43,613 nucleotides of DNA from assembly GCA_019923605.1 (NCBI GenBank), contig JAHXGM010000003.1:1-43613 (forward strand). Direction: 5' to 3'. The notes below the pieces were generated by a model that was not told the origin of the DNA, searched no databases, and was given only the letters and a program-made list of their open reading frames with translations. This DNA comes from Candidatus Nealsonbacteria bacterium. Its GTDB lineage: Bacteria; Patescibacteriota; Minisyncoccia; Minisyncoccales; CSSED10-335. This document shows positions 8,952-16,959 of the stretch, piece by piece; the first letter of the stretch is position 1, and every line of letters begins with the position of its first letter. The translations under genes and the position numbers were made by a program.

Positions 8952-10388
8952 TTATATTTTAGTAAATTTACTAAACATAAATGTTTCCCTTATTTTATCA
9001 AAATTACGTATTAAAAGAAAGATGAAAATAAAAATAAATAATGAACTGAAAAAATTAACCCCAATTGATGCTCCGGGAAAATTTGATAAGAAATAAACGA
9101 CATTAACTAAATAAATAAGCGGAATCCAAATTAACGGCACGAAAATAAGGCCTAGTGACCCAAGGGATATTAATCCTATTCCAAATATCATTATCCAATA
9201 AACAAAAGGTAGTATTAATAAATTAGTTAATGGAAAAATTAGAGACACTTCGCCAAAATAATAACTGATTAACGGAAAAGTAAAAAGATAGGCCGAAAAA
9301 GATGTTGCTAACGTTTCCTTCATCAATCCAGGCAAAGGTTTTAGTAATGATTTAAAGAAGTCTGAATAATTAATTATTCCAATTACTGCCATAAAAGAAA
9401 GTTGAAAACCAATATCATGTTTTAGGAGAAATGGGTTCATCAAGAGCATTATTGAAGCAACAAAAACAACAATTCTGTTACTATCACTCATTCTCCCCAA
9501 AAGTTGAGCAATAACTAAAGCTATTCCCATAATGCCGGCCCTCATCGCCGCAGGTTGACCACCAATCATTGCAATAAAAAGAAATATTATAAATATTGAT
9601 GCTACCGATGACCATTTTCGATTAACACCAACGCCTACTCCTAGACTTACTATCACCATTAGCAAAACTGTTATATGAAGACCAGATACAGATGTAATGT
9701 GTTGAACACCAGAAACACTTAACCTATTTTGCCATGAGTCGGGAATTGAATTATTGTCCCCCAAAATCAGTGCAGATAATATTGAAGCATGGGGTTCTGT
9801 AAAGTATCTATAAATTTTTTTTCGTGATTCTTCTTTAAAGCTTAATATTTTATCGAATAAAAAAGCATTTTCTTTACCTACAACTTCTATTTCTGGATAA
9901 AAAGAAAGAAGATATATTCCATCCTTAGCTAAATATCCGGGATAATCAAACCCTTCAAATGGTTCAGGCTTATGGAAGTCCCCCTTTATTGAGATTAAAT
10001 CATAATAGCCTCCATCAAAATACTTATCAGTTATCAAAAGGAACTTCTCGCCATCCGATGATCTTACTTTTAAATGAGCAGTATTTGTTTTAACTTCTGG
10101 CTCTTCAATAATTAACGCATCTAATTCATTATACCCAACAGCAAGAGTAGAAACATCTCGTAAATTAAAATAAGAATGCCAAAAAATGCCAAAAAATAAT
10201 GATATTAAAATTAGCCCATAAACTAAGGCTCTTCTAGGTTTAGTACTGCTTCCAAAAACAACCAATAATCCGGCTCCAAAAATAAAAAGAGCCGGCATAA
10301 TGATCCAGCCCAGAGGGAAATATGAATTTATAAAAATGCCTGCTATAAATGATATTAAGCAAAGATATATTGCGCGTGAATTGGTCAT
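8952..10388 (-). CDS. comEC: ComEC/Rec2-type DNA uptake channel, short form
   Basis: A 478-aa polytopic protein. The N-terminus has three membrane helices followed by a soluble DUF4131/OB-like region (about 80-160). The competence domain follows, with the signature SVSGVQHITSVSGLHITVL at about 226-244 and seven or more helices to the end. ComEC forms the inner-membrane pore through which single-stranded DNA enters during transformation. The C-terminal metallo-beta-lactamase-like nuclease domain of full-length ComEC (700-800 aa) is absent, so strand degradation would need another protein. The ATG is 3 nt downstream of the nrdG stop. Confidence 0.9.
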   Translation of the reverse strand: MTNSRAIYLCLISFIAGIFINSYFPLGWIIMPALFIFGAGLLVVFGSSTKPRRALVYGLILISLFFGIFWHSYFNLRDVSTLAVGYNELDALIIEEPEVKTNTAHLKVRSSDGEKFLLITDKYFDGGYYDLISIKGDFHKPEPFEGFDYPGYLAKDGIYLLSFYPEIEVVGKENAFLFDKILSFKEESRKKIYRYFTEPHASILSALILGDNNSIPDSWQNRLSVSGVQHITSVSGLHITVLLMVIVSLGVGVGVNRKWSSVASIFIIFLFIAMIGGQPAAMRAGIMGIALVIAQLLGRMSDSNRIVVFVASIMLLMNPFLLKHDIGFQLSFMAVIGIINYSDFFKSLLKPLPGLMKETLATSFSAYLFTFPLISYYFGEVSLIFPLTNLLILPFVYWIMIFGIGLISLGSLGLIFVPLIWIPLIYLVNVVYFLSNFPGASIGVNFFSSLFIFIFIFLLIRNFDKIRETFMFSKFTKI

Positions 10389-10391
10389 TTA

Positions 10392-11093
10392 TTATCTAAT
10401 CTTACAATCATCAAAAAGATGAGTAACTTTGTCAGCCATTTCTTTCAAAATAGCTTCTGGGTAAGGCTTTGTTTTAATCATTGAGGGATCCATATTCTTC
10501 TCGGCACGAAATCCTTGAAGATAATATTTTTTTGCTGGACCAATGCTCTTTGCAATACTTATAATATCTTCTTCTGTATGAAAGCCAGGAACAACAGTTG
10601 TTCTAAATTCATGGTCTATATCTGAACTTTTTAATAAATCAATACTTTCTTTTATTCTATCAATATCAACAAGAGTTCCGGTTGACTCATTATAGCGACT
10701 CCTTTCAAGAGGTGCTTTAATGTCCATTGCAACATAATCAATTAAAGAATCTTTAATTAAAAAGCTTAACATATCAGGATTAGATCCGTTAGTATCAAGT
10801 TTTACCAACAGCCCCGTTTCCTTGATCTTGGCAATAAATTCAGAAAGCTCTGGATAAAGCGTAGGCTCTCCTCCGCAAATAACGACTCCATCCAAAAGAT
10901 GCTTTCTTTTATTAATAAATTCAAAAAACAATGACTCTTCAAGAAATGACTGACGAGTTATTTTATCGGGAAGAACTAGTTCGGGTGAATAACACCATGG
11001 GCAACGAAAATTACAGCCAACCAAAAAAACCGTGCAAGCAACCTTACCCGGATAATCAATCAAGGTTGATTTTTGTAATCCTCCAATGTCCAT
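10392..11093 (-). CDS. nrdG: Anaerobic ribonucleotide reductase activase (radical SAM)
   Basis: A 233-aa radical SAM enzyme that makes the glycyl radical on NrdD. The [4Fe-4S] motif is Cys27-x3-Cys31-x2-Cys34 (GCNFRCPWC) in the N-terminal strand region, followed by an SAM-binding GGEPTLYPEL segment. It is longer than E. coli NrdG (154 aa) and belongs to the longer NrdG-like/pyruvate-formate-lyase-activase-like group. It sits 3 nt after the mini glycyl-radical gene and just downstream of nrdD, so its targets may be both proteins. Confidence 0.9.
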   Translation of the reverse strand: MDIGGLQKSTLIDYPGKVACTVFLVGCNFRCPWCYSPELVLPDKITRQSFLEESLFFEFINKRKHLLDGVVICGGEPTLYPELSEFIAKIKETGLLVKLDTNGSNPDMLSFLIKDSLIDYVAMDIKAPLERSRYNESTGTLVDIDRIKESIDLLKSSDIDHEFRTTVVPGFHTEEDIISIAKSIGPAKKYYLQGFRAEKNMDPSMIKTKPYPEAILKEMADKVTHLFDDCKIR

Positions 11094-11096
11094 CTA

Positions 11097-11357
11097 TTAA
11101 TCTTTCAAGCGATACTCTGTTTTATCTTTGTATTCTTGTTGCTTCCCAACATTGAACTGATTCACAGGCCTATGATACCCAACAATTCTGGTATAAACCT
11201 CACATTTTTGGAAATTAGTTAGGGCCGGGCTTTTTTCGTAGCAAGATTCACATTTGAATACTTTTATTCCTCCGTCGTATTCTAATAAGAATCCGCCTTT
11301 TATTTCGTCCCCCTCAACTAATATTTCTTTTTGACAATCATGGCATTTGTTTTCCAT
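11097..11357 (-). CDS. Zinc-finger mini-protein with NrdD-type glycyl-radical tail (possible spare radical domain)
   Basis: An 86-aa protein between nrdD and nrdG. The N-terminal half has a treble-clef or ribbon-like four-cysteine site: Cys5-x2-Cys8 and Cys36-x2-Cys39. From Cys52 onward it repeats the NrdD C-terminus: CEVYTRIVGYHRPVNQFN, with Gly60 at the place of the radical glycine. The corresponding DNA is 77/79 identical to the end of nrdD, but the N-terminal half is unrelated to NrdD, so it is not a simple fragment. By analogy with GrcA (YfiD), which replaces the damaged glycyl-radical part of pyruvate formate-lyase, it may rescue oxygen-cleaved NrdD. The function is inference; the sequence likeness is direct. 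It could instead be a regulator that competes for NrdG. Confidence 0.8.
   Translation of the reverse strand: MENKCHDCQKEILVEGDEIKGGFLLEYDGGIKVFKCESCYEKSPALTNFQKCEVYTRIVGYHRPVNQFNVGKQQEYKDKTEYRLKD
11126..11204. repeat. 79-bp direct repeat, copy 1 (mini-protein tail)
   Basis: Matches 11391-11469 at 77 of 79 positions; the two differences are at 11142 and 11150. Identity stops abruptly on both sides, at the Cys codon of CEVYTR and near the EYK codons. It marks a recent duplication or gene conversion of the glycyl-radical tail. Confidence 0.92.
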
Positions 11358-11364
11358 AAATTTT

Positions 11365-13467
11365 TTATTTTATTTTATATTCCTTCCTCTCTTTGTATTC
11401 TTGTTGTTTCCCAATATTGAACTGATTCACAGGCCTATGATACCCAACAATTCTGGTATAAACCTCACAGGGCTGTTGAATGGCACATTGTGGACAGGTA
11501 AAGTGTTCTCCTGAAATATAACCATGGGAAGGGCAGATTGAAAAAGTAGGGGTAAGGGTTACATAGGGCAAATGATAATTTTCAAATATCTTTTTAATTA
11601 AACCCTTAACTGCCTTCACATCGGAAAGTCTTTCTCCAAGGAAAAGATGAACAATGGTTCCTCCGGTATACGCACATTGTAATTCATCTTGATGATCAAG
11701 CGCCTCAAATAAATCGGTAGTATAATCAACTGGAAGATGGGTTGAATTTGTATAATAAGGCACCTCTTTAGTTCCAGCTGTAATAATATCAGGGTATTTT
11801 TCACGATCAGCCTTAGCTTGACGAAAAGATGTCCCTTCTGCTGGAGTCGCCTCTAGGTTATAAAGATTTCCTGTTATTTTTTGATAATCAACTAATTTTT
11901 CTCTCATAAATTCTAGAACTTCCATTGCAAACTTTTTACCCTTCTTGGTTCCAATACCTTCCCCCATAAAATTAAGAATTGATTCGTTCATTCCAATTAT
12001 ACCAATAGTTGAAAAATGATTGCCAAAATAACTTCCCCTAATGGTTTTAACTAAAGAAAGGTAGTGACGTGAATAAGGATAAAGACCTTTTTCAATGAAA
12101 TCATCTAAGGTCTTTCTCTTTATCTCAAGACTTTCTTTGGCAAGATCCATAAGCTCACTCAATCGGTTAAAATATTCGCTCTTGGTCTTAGATAAGTATC
12201 CGATTCTTGGAAGGTTAATTGTAACAACTCCGATTGATCCAGTAAGCGGTTGAGATCCGAAAAGACCTCCTCCTCTCTTAATTAATTCGGTATTATCCAG
12301 TCTTAAGCGACAGCACATAGAACGGAAATCTTCCGGATTCATATCAGATAGAATGAAGTTGGAAAATTGATTTATTCCATATTTAGCAGTAGCCTCCCAC
12401 ATTGTATCAAGAGCTGGATTATCCCAATCAAAGTCCTTACCGATTGATATTGTAGGAATAGGGAAAGTAAAAGGTCTTCCCTTTGAGTCACCTTCCATAA
12501 TGACCTCATAGAAGGCCTTATTTAGTATATCCATTTCTGGTTGAAAATCAGCGTAAGTTTCATCTTGGGACTTTCCTCCTATAACAACTGCTTGTTCTTT
12601 TAGAAATCCGGGAACCTTAATATCTAGTGAAACATTTATAAATGGTGTTTGAAAACCAACCCTAGTTGGAACCATGCAGTTAAAAAGAAACTCTTGCATT
12701 GACTGCTTAACTTGCTTGTAGCTTAAGTTATCGTATCTAATAAACGGAGCGAGAAGAGTGTCAAAGTTACTCATTGCCTGAGCTCCAGCTGATTCTCCCT
12801 GAAGAGTAAAAAAGAAATTTACTATCTGACCAAGAGCAGTTCTTAAGTGTTTTGGGGGAGTAGATTCTATTTTAGAAGGCACTCCGCCAAACCCCTTCAA
12901 GAGGAGATCATAAAGATCCCAACCACAACAATAGGAGGCCAAAGTATCAAGATCATGAATATGGAAATCTTGATCCCAAGCTGCTTTTCTTATAGCTTCA
13001 GGGTAAATTTTATTTAACCAATATTTTTTAGCAATTCTTGATATTGTGTATTGATTTAATCCTTGAAGAGAATAAGTCATATTAGCATTCTCATTGACCT
13101 GCCAATCAAGTTCCTGGATATATTTATCAATCATCTCAAGAGATTCATCAAAATTAATGACTGTTTCTCTAACTTCTCTTCTTTTCTCTCTATAAAGAAT
13201 GAACGACTTGGCAGTTTCTACCAGACCTTCAAGTATAAAAATTTCTTCAATAATGTCTTGAATTTGTTCAACGCTTGGCACTTCTTTTTCCTTGAATCTT
13301 CGAGACATAGTCTCAACTACTTTGTCAGTAATTTTTTGAGCTAAATCCTCTCCGCCCTGCTTTGTTGCTGTAAGAGCTTTAAAGATCGCCGAAAAGATTT
13401 TATCTTTATTAAAATCAACTATCTCTCTGTTTCTTTTTTGGACTTTGATAATCTCTGTTTTTTTCAT
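11365..13467 (-). CDS. nrdD: Anaerobic (class III) ribonucleoside-triphosphate reductase
   Basis: Makes deoxyribonucleotides without oxygen using a glycyl radical. The open frame extends to 13527, but I place the start at 13467 (MKKTEIIKVQKRN, 700 aa): the extra 20 residues do not belong to the family and a -10-like TACACT ends 9 nt before this ATG. An N-terminal ATP-cone (about 1-95) provides allosteric control. The barrel domain includes FNCMVPTRVGFQTPFINVS and the active-site cysteine region MCCRLRLDN. The C-terminal zinc site is CPSHGYISGEHFTCPQC plus a later Cys. The radical Gly is residue 675 in RIVGYHRPV. It is the first gene of nrdD-mini-protein-nrdG-comEC. Confidence 0.95.
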   Translation of the reverse strand: MKKTEIIKVQKRNREIVDFNKDKIFSAIFKALTATKQGGEDLAQKITDKVVETMSRRFKEKEVPSVEQIQDIIEEIFILEGLVETAKSFILYREKRREVRETVINFDESLEMIDKYIQELDWQVNENANMTYSLQGLNQYTISRIAKKYWLNKIYPEAIRKAAWDQDFHIHDLDTLASYCCGWDLYDLLLKGFGGVPSKIESTPPKHLRTALGQIVNFFFTLQGESAGAQAMSNFDTLLAPFIRYDNLSYKQVKQSMQEFLFNCMVPTRVGFQTPFINVSLDIKVPGFLKEQAVVIGGKSQDETYADFQPEMDILNKAFYEVIMEGDSKGRPFTFPIPTISIGKDFDWDNPALDTMWEATAKYGINQFSNFILSDMNPEDFRSMCCRLRLDNTELIKRGGGLFGSQPLTGSIGVVTINLPRIGYLSKTKSEYFNRLSELMDLAKESLEIKRKTLDDFIEKGLYPYSRHYLSLVKTIRGSYFGNHFSTIGIIGMNESILNFMGEGIGTKKGKKFAMEVLEFMREKLVDYQKITGNLYNLEATPAEGTSFRQAKADREKYPDIITAGTKEVPYYTNSTHLPVDYTTDLFEALDHQDELQCAYTGGTIVHLFLGERLSDVKAVKGLIKKIFENYHLPYVTLTPTFSICPSHGYISGEHFTCPQCAIQQPCEVYTRIVGYHRPVNQFNIGKQQEYKERKEYKIK
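11391..11469. repeat. 79-bp direct repeat, copy 2 (nrdD tail)
   Basis: Second copy of the 79-bp repeat at 11126-11204. It encodes the glycyl-radical motif RIVGYHRPV of NrdD and lies 187 bp from copy 1. Confidence 0.92.
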
Positions 13468-13476
13468 TTTTAGTTT

Positions 13477-13489
13477 AGTGTAAGTACAC
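13477..13489 (-). promoter_or_regulatory. nrdD -10 element overlapped by a perfect palindrome
   Basis: On the minus strand GTGTACTTACAC (13478-13489) is a palindrome with 5-bp arms, and it overlaps the -10-like TACACT (13477-13482) located 9 nt before the nrdD ATG. A repressor bound there would block RNA polymerase. The arm order (GTGT then ACAC) is the reverse of the published NrdR box, so NrdR is not indicated. Confidence 0.4.
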
Positions 13490-13514
13490 ATCATTATTTT
13501 AATAAAGATATTTT

Positions 13515-13549
13515 GAACAAAAAACAAGGCGAAAAACTATTACCTTGTT
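13515..13549 (-). terminator. Intrinsic terminator after ftsZ
   Basis: On the minus strand AACAAGG (13543-13549) pairs with CCTTGTT (13523-13529) around a 13-nt loop and runs into a T-rich tract (13516-13524). It lies 14 nt beyond the ftsZ stop and separates ftsAZ from nrdD. Confidence 0.7.
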
Positions 13550-13562
13550 ATGACTATGTTTT

Positions 13563-14498
13563 TTAAGTCTGAAACCCTGTCGCTACAATAGTAACCTTTA
13601 TTTCACCATTTTTCAACTTCTCATCTTGGACTGCTCCAAATATTATTTTAGCATCTGATGATACACGATCTTTGATAACTTTAGCTATTTCATCTATCTC
13701 AGCCAAGCTTATATCTTCACCTCCACTAACACTAAAAAGAACTCCTTTTGCCTTATTTGAAGAGACATCAATCAATGGAGAGTTAAGCGCGGCTAAAGCT
13801 GCTTCTTTTGCCCTGTTATCACCTTGAGCTCTTCCAATTCCAAATAATGCCGATCCAGAATTCTTTAAAATTGCCTTAACGTCAGCGAAGTCTATGTTCA
13901 CAATTCCTGGAAGAACAATAAGGTCTGAAATTCCTTGAACTGCCTGTCTTAAAACCTCATCACACATCCAGAAAGCGGAATCAACTGATGTCTTAGAGTC
14001 AATGAGCTTAAAAATTTTATCATTTGATACTGTTATTAAAGTATCAACTCTATCTCTTAATTTATCTACTCCCTTGCTAGCAATTAAAGACCTTTCCCTT
14101 CCTTCAAAAGAAAATGGAGTCGTTACCACTGCTACAGTTAATATTCCTAATTCTTTTAATATTTCAGCAATAACTGGCGCAGCCCCAGTTCCAGTTCCTC
14201 CTCCCATTCCGCAAGTGATAAACGCCAAGTCTGCACCCTTTAAGATATTTTTCAGATTCTCCCTATCTTCTTCTGCGGCGCTCTCGGCTCTTGCTGGATT
14301 CATACCAGTACCTAATCCATTTGTAATAGCTTTACCAATACTTATTTTTTGATCTGCCTTGGCGGTTTTAAGATCCTGAACGTCAGTATTTACCGCAATC
14401 AATTCAACTCCTTCAATTGAGCATTTAGCCATTCTCGAAACAGCGTTTGATCCTGATCCACCGACTCCTATTACTTTAATTCTTATGGTTTTTTCCAT
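13563..14498 (-). CDS. ftsZ: Cell division GTPase FtsZ, without C-terminal tail
   Basis: A 311-aa tubulin-like GTPase that forms the division ring. The nucleotide-binding loops GVGGSGSNAV (11-20) and GGGTGTG (99-105) are intact, and so is the synergy loop NIDFADV. The protein ends at GEIKVTIVATGF, the last strand of the globular core. The disordered linker and the conserved C-terminal peptide that normally bind FtsA are absent; typical FtsZ is about 350-400 aa. The stop is followed by a good terminator, so this is a true gene end, not a sequencing truncation. It follows ftsA by 7 nt. Confidence 0.96.
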   Translation of the reverse strand: MEKTIRIKVIGVGGSGSNAVSRMAKCSIEGVELIAVNTDVQDLKTAKADQKISIGKAITNGLGTGMNPARAESAAEEDRENLKNILKGADLAFITCGMGGGTGTGAAPVIAEILKELGILTVAVVTTPFSFEGRERSLIASKGVDKLRDRVDTLITVSNDKIFKLIDSKTSVDSAFWMCDEVLRQAVQGISDLIVLPGIVNIDFADVKAILKNSGSALFGIGRAQGDNRAKEAALAALNSPLIDVSSNKAKGVLFSVSGGEDISLAEIDEIAKVIKDRVSSDAKIIFGAVQDEKLKNGEIKVTIVATGFQT

Positions 14499-14505
14499 GG
14501 ATAAT

Positions 14506-15717
14506 TTAAGGTATCAATATTTTAATAATCTTTTTAATCTTTTTCATTAATTCCTTTCCAAAAACCGAGCTTCCTTGATCTTCTTCAATTTCACTTCCAT
14601 AGAAAGCCAATCCAGCCGCTACTGCGAATTTTGGATCCTCAATTATTGGATCCATATCGTTAGGAACACCAATACGGCAAGGTAGTTTTAAGTTTTTCTT
14701 AGCCAAGTCAGATATTTGAGGTAACATTGATCCTCCTCCCGTCAACACTACTCCGGCTGGCAATAGTCCGTTTTTAGAAACTTTCTTTAATTCTTCTTTT
14801 ACTAAATCAAAGATTTCAGATACGCGAGGCTCAATTATTTTTCTCAAAAAAACACGCGAAAAGATTACTGTTCTTCCGGACTCAATGGATTCTATTTTTT
14901 CTTTTTTAGTATCTCCTTTTCCGGGAAGACATGACCCAAATTCAAGCTTTACCTTTTCAGCGGTATCAATATCGGTCCTTAATCCAATGGCGATATCATT
15001 AGTAATATCATCTGATCCAATTGGAAAAACTGCGATATGTATTAGGCTACCTTCCTCAAAGACAGCTAGCGAACTAGTACTGGCTCCAATATCTAAAATT
15101 ACAGACCCTCTCTCTCTTTCTCTCCCAGTTAATACTGATCTTGCAGCTGCTAAGGGCCCAACAATAACATCGTTGACTTGCAGTCCTGCATCAAGCACAG
15201 CTTGTGTGACCCCCTTAAGGTAAGGAGAGAAACCCTCTACTATCAATACTTCGGCTTCAAATCTTATCCCATGCATATCAATCGGATCTTTGACTCCCTT
15301 GCTCCCATCAATGATGTATTCTTTGGGAAAGACTTCGAGTATTTCATAATTTTTAGAAAGCGAGAAGGTCTTCGCTGCCTGAATCACGCGATCAACATCT
15401 TCTGTTGATATTTTCTGATCTGCCCGTGACACAGACACCAGTCCCCTTGAAGTAGTTGAAAAAATATGACTGCCATTAATGTTAACATAGGCTCCTTCAA
15501 CTTTATTATTTACTTGAAGCTCAATGTCTTTTACACATTCTGCTATGGTTTGAGAAACTTTTTCAACACTATCTATTACTCCCTTTCTAACCCCTGCTAC
15601 TGATCGTTGAGAACGAGCCAAAATTTCAAAACCCTCATCATTAAACTTTTTTCTTATAGAAAGCATCTTTATTGAACTTGTCCCAATATCAATACCAGTT
15701 ATGATATTTTTTGCCAT
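14506..15717 (-). CDS. ftsA: Cell division protein FtsA (actin-like membrane tether)
   Basis: A 403-aa actin-fold protein that ties FtsZ filaments to the membrane. The phosphate-1 motif GIDIGTSSIKML is at 8-19, the SHS2/1C subdomain covers about 85-165, phosphate-2 is SVILDIGASTSSLAVF, and the adenosine motif is VVLTGGGSMLPQI. The last 18 residues (FGKELMKKIKKIIKILIP) form a basic amphipathic helix, the usual membrane-targeting sequence. It is the first gene of the ftsA-ftsZ pair and has a consensus-like promoter. How it contacts the tail-less FtsZ is unclear. Confidence 0.94.
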   Translation of the reverse strand: MAKNIITGIDIGTSSIKMLSIRKKFNDEGFEILARSQRSVAGVRKGVIDSVEKVSQTIAECVKDIELQVNNKVEGAYVNINGSHIFSTTSRGLVSVSRADQKISTEDVDRVIQAAKTFSLSKNYEILEVFPKEYIIDGSKGVKDPIDMHGIRFEAEVLIVEGFSPYLKGVTQAVLDAGLQVNDVIVGPLAAARSVLTGRERERGSVILDIGASTSSLAVFEEGSLIHIAVFPIGSDDITNDIAIGLRTDIDTAEKVKLEFGSCLPGKGDTKKEKIESIESGRTVIFSRVFLRKIIEPRVSEIFDLVKEELKKVSKNGLLPAGVVLTGGGSMLPQISDLAKKNLKLPCRIGVPNDMDPIIEDPKFAVAAGLAFYGSEIEEDQGSSVFGKELMKKIKKIIKILIP

Positions 15718-15739
15718 ATGGAAAATAATTATTTAACCC

Positions 15740-15768
15740 ATTATACTACCACCGAGATAAAATTGCAA
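15740..15768 (-). promoter_or_regulatory. Strong sigma70-like promoter for ftsAZ
   Basis: On the minus strand TTGCAA (15763-15768), a 17-nt spacer and a perfect TATAAT (15740-15745). The ATG of ftsA is 22 nt further, so the leader would be about 15 nt, without a visible Shine-Dalgarno sequence. Confidence 0.75.
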
Positions 15769-15772
15769 AATT

Positions 15773-16201
15773 CTAATTTCTAAGGACTAATGAAAGAAAA
15801 TATTCTTCTCTTTCCTTCATTTTTATTTCTTCTTTTTTAGAAATTTCGTGATCATAACCTAGAAGATGTAATAATCCATGAATTAAAATCCGTGCCAATT
15901 CTTCTTTGAAAGAAACCCCCTGCTCTTTGGCCTGTTGTTTTAATTGTAATGGACAAATAATAATTTCACCAAGCGAAGATGATACTCCTTTAAACCCTTT
16001 AACACTTTCTGGAAAAGAGAGAACATCAGTTACCTTATCCTTATTCCTATATTTTTTATTAATCTCTTTTATAAATTCCGAGTCAGAAAAAACAATAGAA
16101 ACATCGTCTTTATCTATCCCATCCAAAACCAAAAAAGAAACTTCTTTTACAAAATCCCTGTTAATATGAATACCACTTAAATTAGTTATTGATATTTCCA
16201 T
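15773..16201 (-). CDS. ybeY: Endoribonuclease YbeY (rRNA maturation, ribosome quality control)
   Basis: A 142-aa zinc-dependent RNase that acts on the 3' end of 16S rRNA and on defective 70S ribosomes. The zinc site is intact: His108, His112 and His118 in HGLLHLLGYDH. The conserved DVLSFPE block is at 59-65. The open frame runs to 16234, but the 11 extra residues are hydrophobic and unlike the family, so I choose the internal ATG (MEISITN), which has an AGGTG about 8 nt upstream. It is the last gene of the lepB-hisS-HIT-rpsU-yqeY run. Confidence 0.92.
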   Translation of the reverse strand: MEISITNLSGIHINRDFVKEVSFLVLDGIDKDDVSIVFSDSEFIKEINKKYRNKDKVTDVLSFPESVKGFKGVSSSLGEIIICPLQLKQQAKEQGVSFKEELARILIHGLLHLLGYDHEISKKEEIKMKEREEYFLSLVLRN

Positions 16202-16242
16202 AAAAAAAACACCTAAAAAGGTACATAGTAACAAAGATAAGA

Positions 16243-16710
16243 TTAAGAAAGAAGTCCTTTGGCAATTCTTATAACATCTCCTCCGTCAGCCCGGCCTTTG
16301 ACCTTTGACATAACTGCAGACATCACCTTTCCTAATTCTTTTTGATCTTTTACGCCCATCTCCTTTATGACCTCTTTTATAATATCTATGAGATCATCCT
16401 CACTTACTGGCTCTGGAAGATAATCAGCCAATATCTTTAATTCTGCTTCTTCTTTCACAACTAAGTCTTCTCTTTGTCCTGCACGAAATTCTTTGATTGA
16501 CTCTCTTCTTTTTTTTGCCTCAGAAGTTATTATATCAATTACTTCTTCTTCAGATAAAAAAACCTCTTCGTTGTTTAAAGAGAGCTCATATTTCTTCTTC
16601 TTTTCCTTGTCTTGAAGAGACGCCCAAAGCATTCTTAAAACCGAGACCTTTTCTTTGTCTCCTGATTTTAAAGCACCATCTAGGTCTTTTTTTATTTTTT
16701 CCTGAAGCAT
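16243..16710 (-). CDS. yqeY: GatB/YqeY domain protein
   Basis: A 155-aa YqeY-family protein, equivalent to the tRNA-binding tail domain of the amidotransferase subunit GatB. Recognised from EAKKRRESIKEFRAGQRED, LADYLPEPVSEDDL and the C-terminal VMSKVKGRADGGDV, all at their usual positions. YqeY is commonly encoded next to ribosomal protein S21, as here, with 3 nt between them. A role in charged-tRNA or amidotransferase handling is inferred from homology and has not been settled for the free-standing form. Confidence 0.92.
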   Translation of the reverse strand: MLQEKIKKDLDGALKSGDKEKVSVLRMLWASLQDKEKKKKYELSLNNEEVFLSEEEVIDIITSEAKKRRESIKEFRAGQREDLVVKEEAELKILADYLPEPVSEDDLIDIIKEVIKEMGVKDQKELGKVMSAVMSKVKGRADGGDVIRIAKGLLS

Positions 16711-16713
16711 TAT

Positions 16714-16932
16714 CTATTTATTAAGGCCGAGTTTTTCTTTCTTCTTGAACTCCTCTCTTAACCTCTCTTTCCTTAAGGCGGCATCTTTTTTAGATCTCTG
16801 ACTTAAAGGTCTTTGAAAAAACCTTCTTCTTCGAGCTTCCTTCAAAATACCACTCTTTTTGATTGCTTTTGAAAATCGGCGAATCAATCCTTGAGTGCTT
16901 TCTCTTTCTTGTTTTAGAATTTCTAAAGGCAT
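16714..16932 (-). CDS. rpsU: 30S ribosomal protein bS21
   Basis: A 72-aa, very basic protein. The N-terminal ILKQERESTQGLIRRFSKAI and the Arg-rich KEARRRRFFQRP are the S21 signature. bS21 sits by the anti-Shine-Dalgarno region of 16S rRNA and aids mRNA selection. This form is slightly longer than the 58-70 aa usual size, with an extra lysine-rich tail. Its presence is of interest because Shine-Dalgarno sequences are scarce across this window. Confidence 0.92.
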   Translation of the reverse strand: MPLEILKQERESTQGLIRRFSKAIKKSGILKEARRRRFFQRPLSQRSKKDAALRKERLREEFKKKEKLGLNK

Positions 16933-16959
16933 ATTTGATAATTATTTATTTATATATTC

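Noticed and set aside
13478-13489. NrdR box upstream of nrdD
   Set aside because: NrdR boxes have ACAC-then-GTGT arms; this palindrome has GTGT-then-ACAC and is shorter.
13468-13527. Longer N-terminus for NrdD
   Set aside because: The 20 extra residues are not part of the ATP-cone family start, and the region holds the probable promoter and palindrome.
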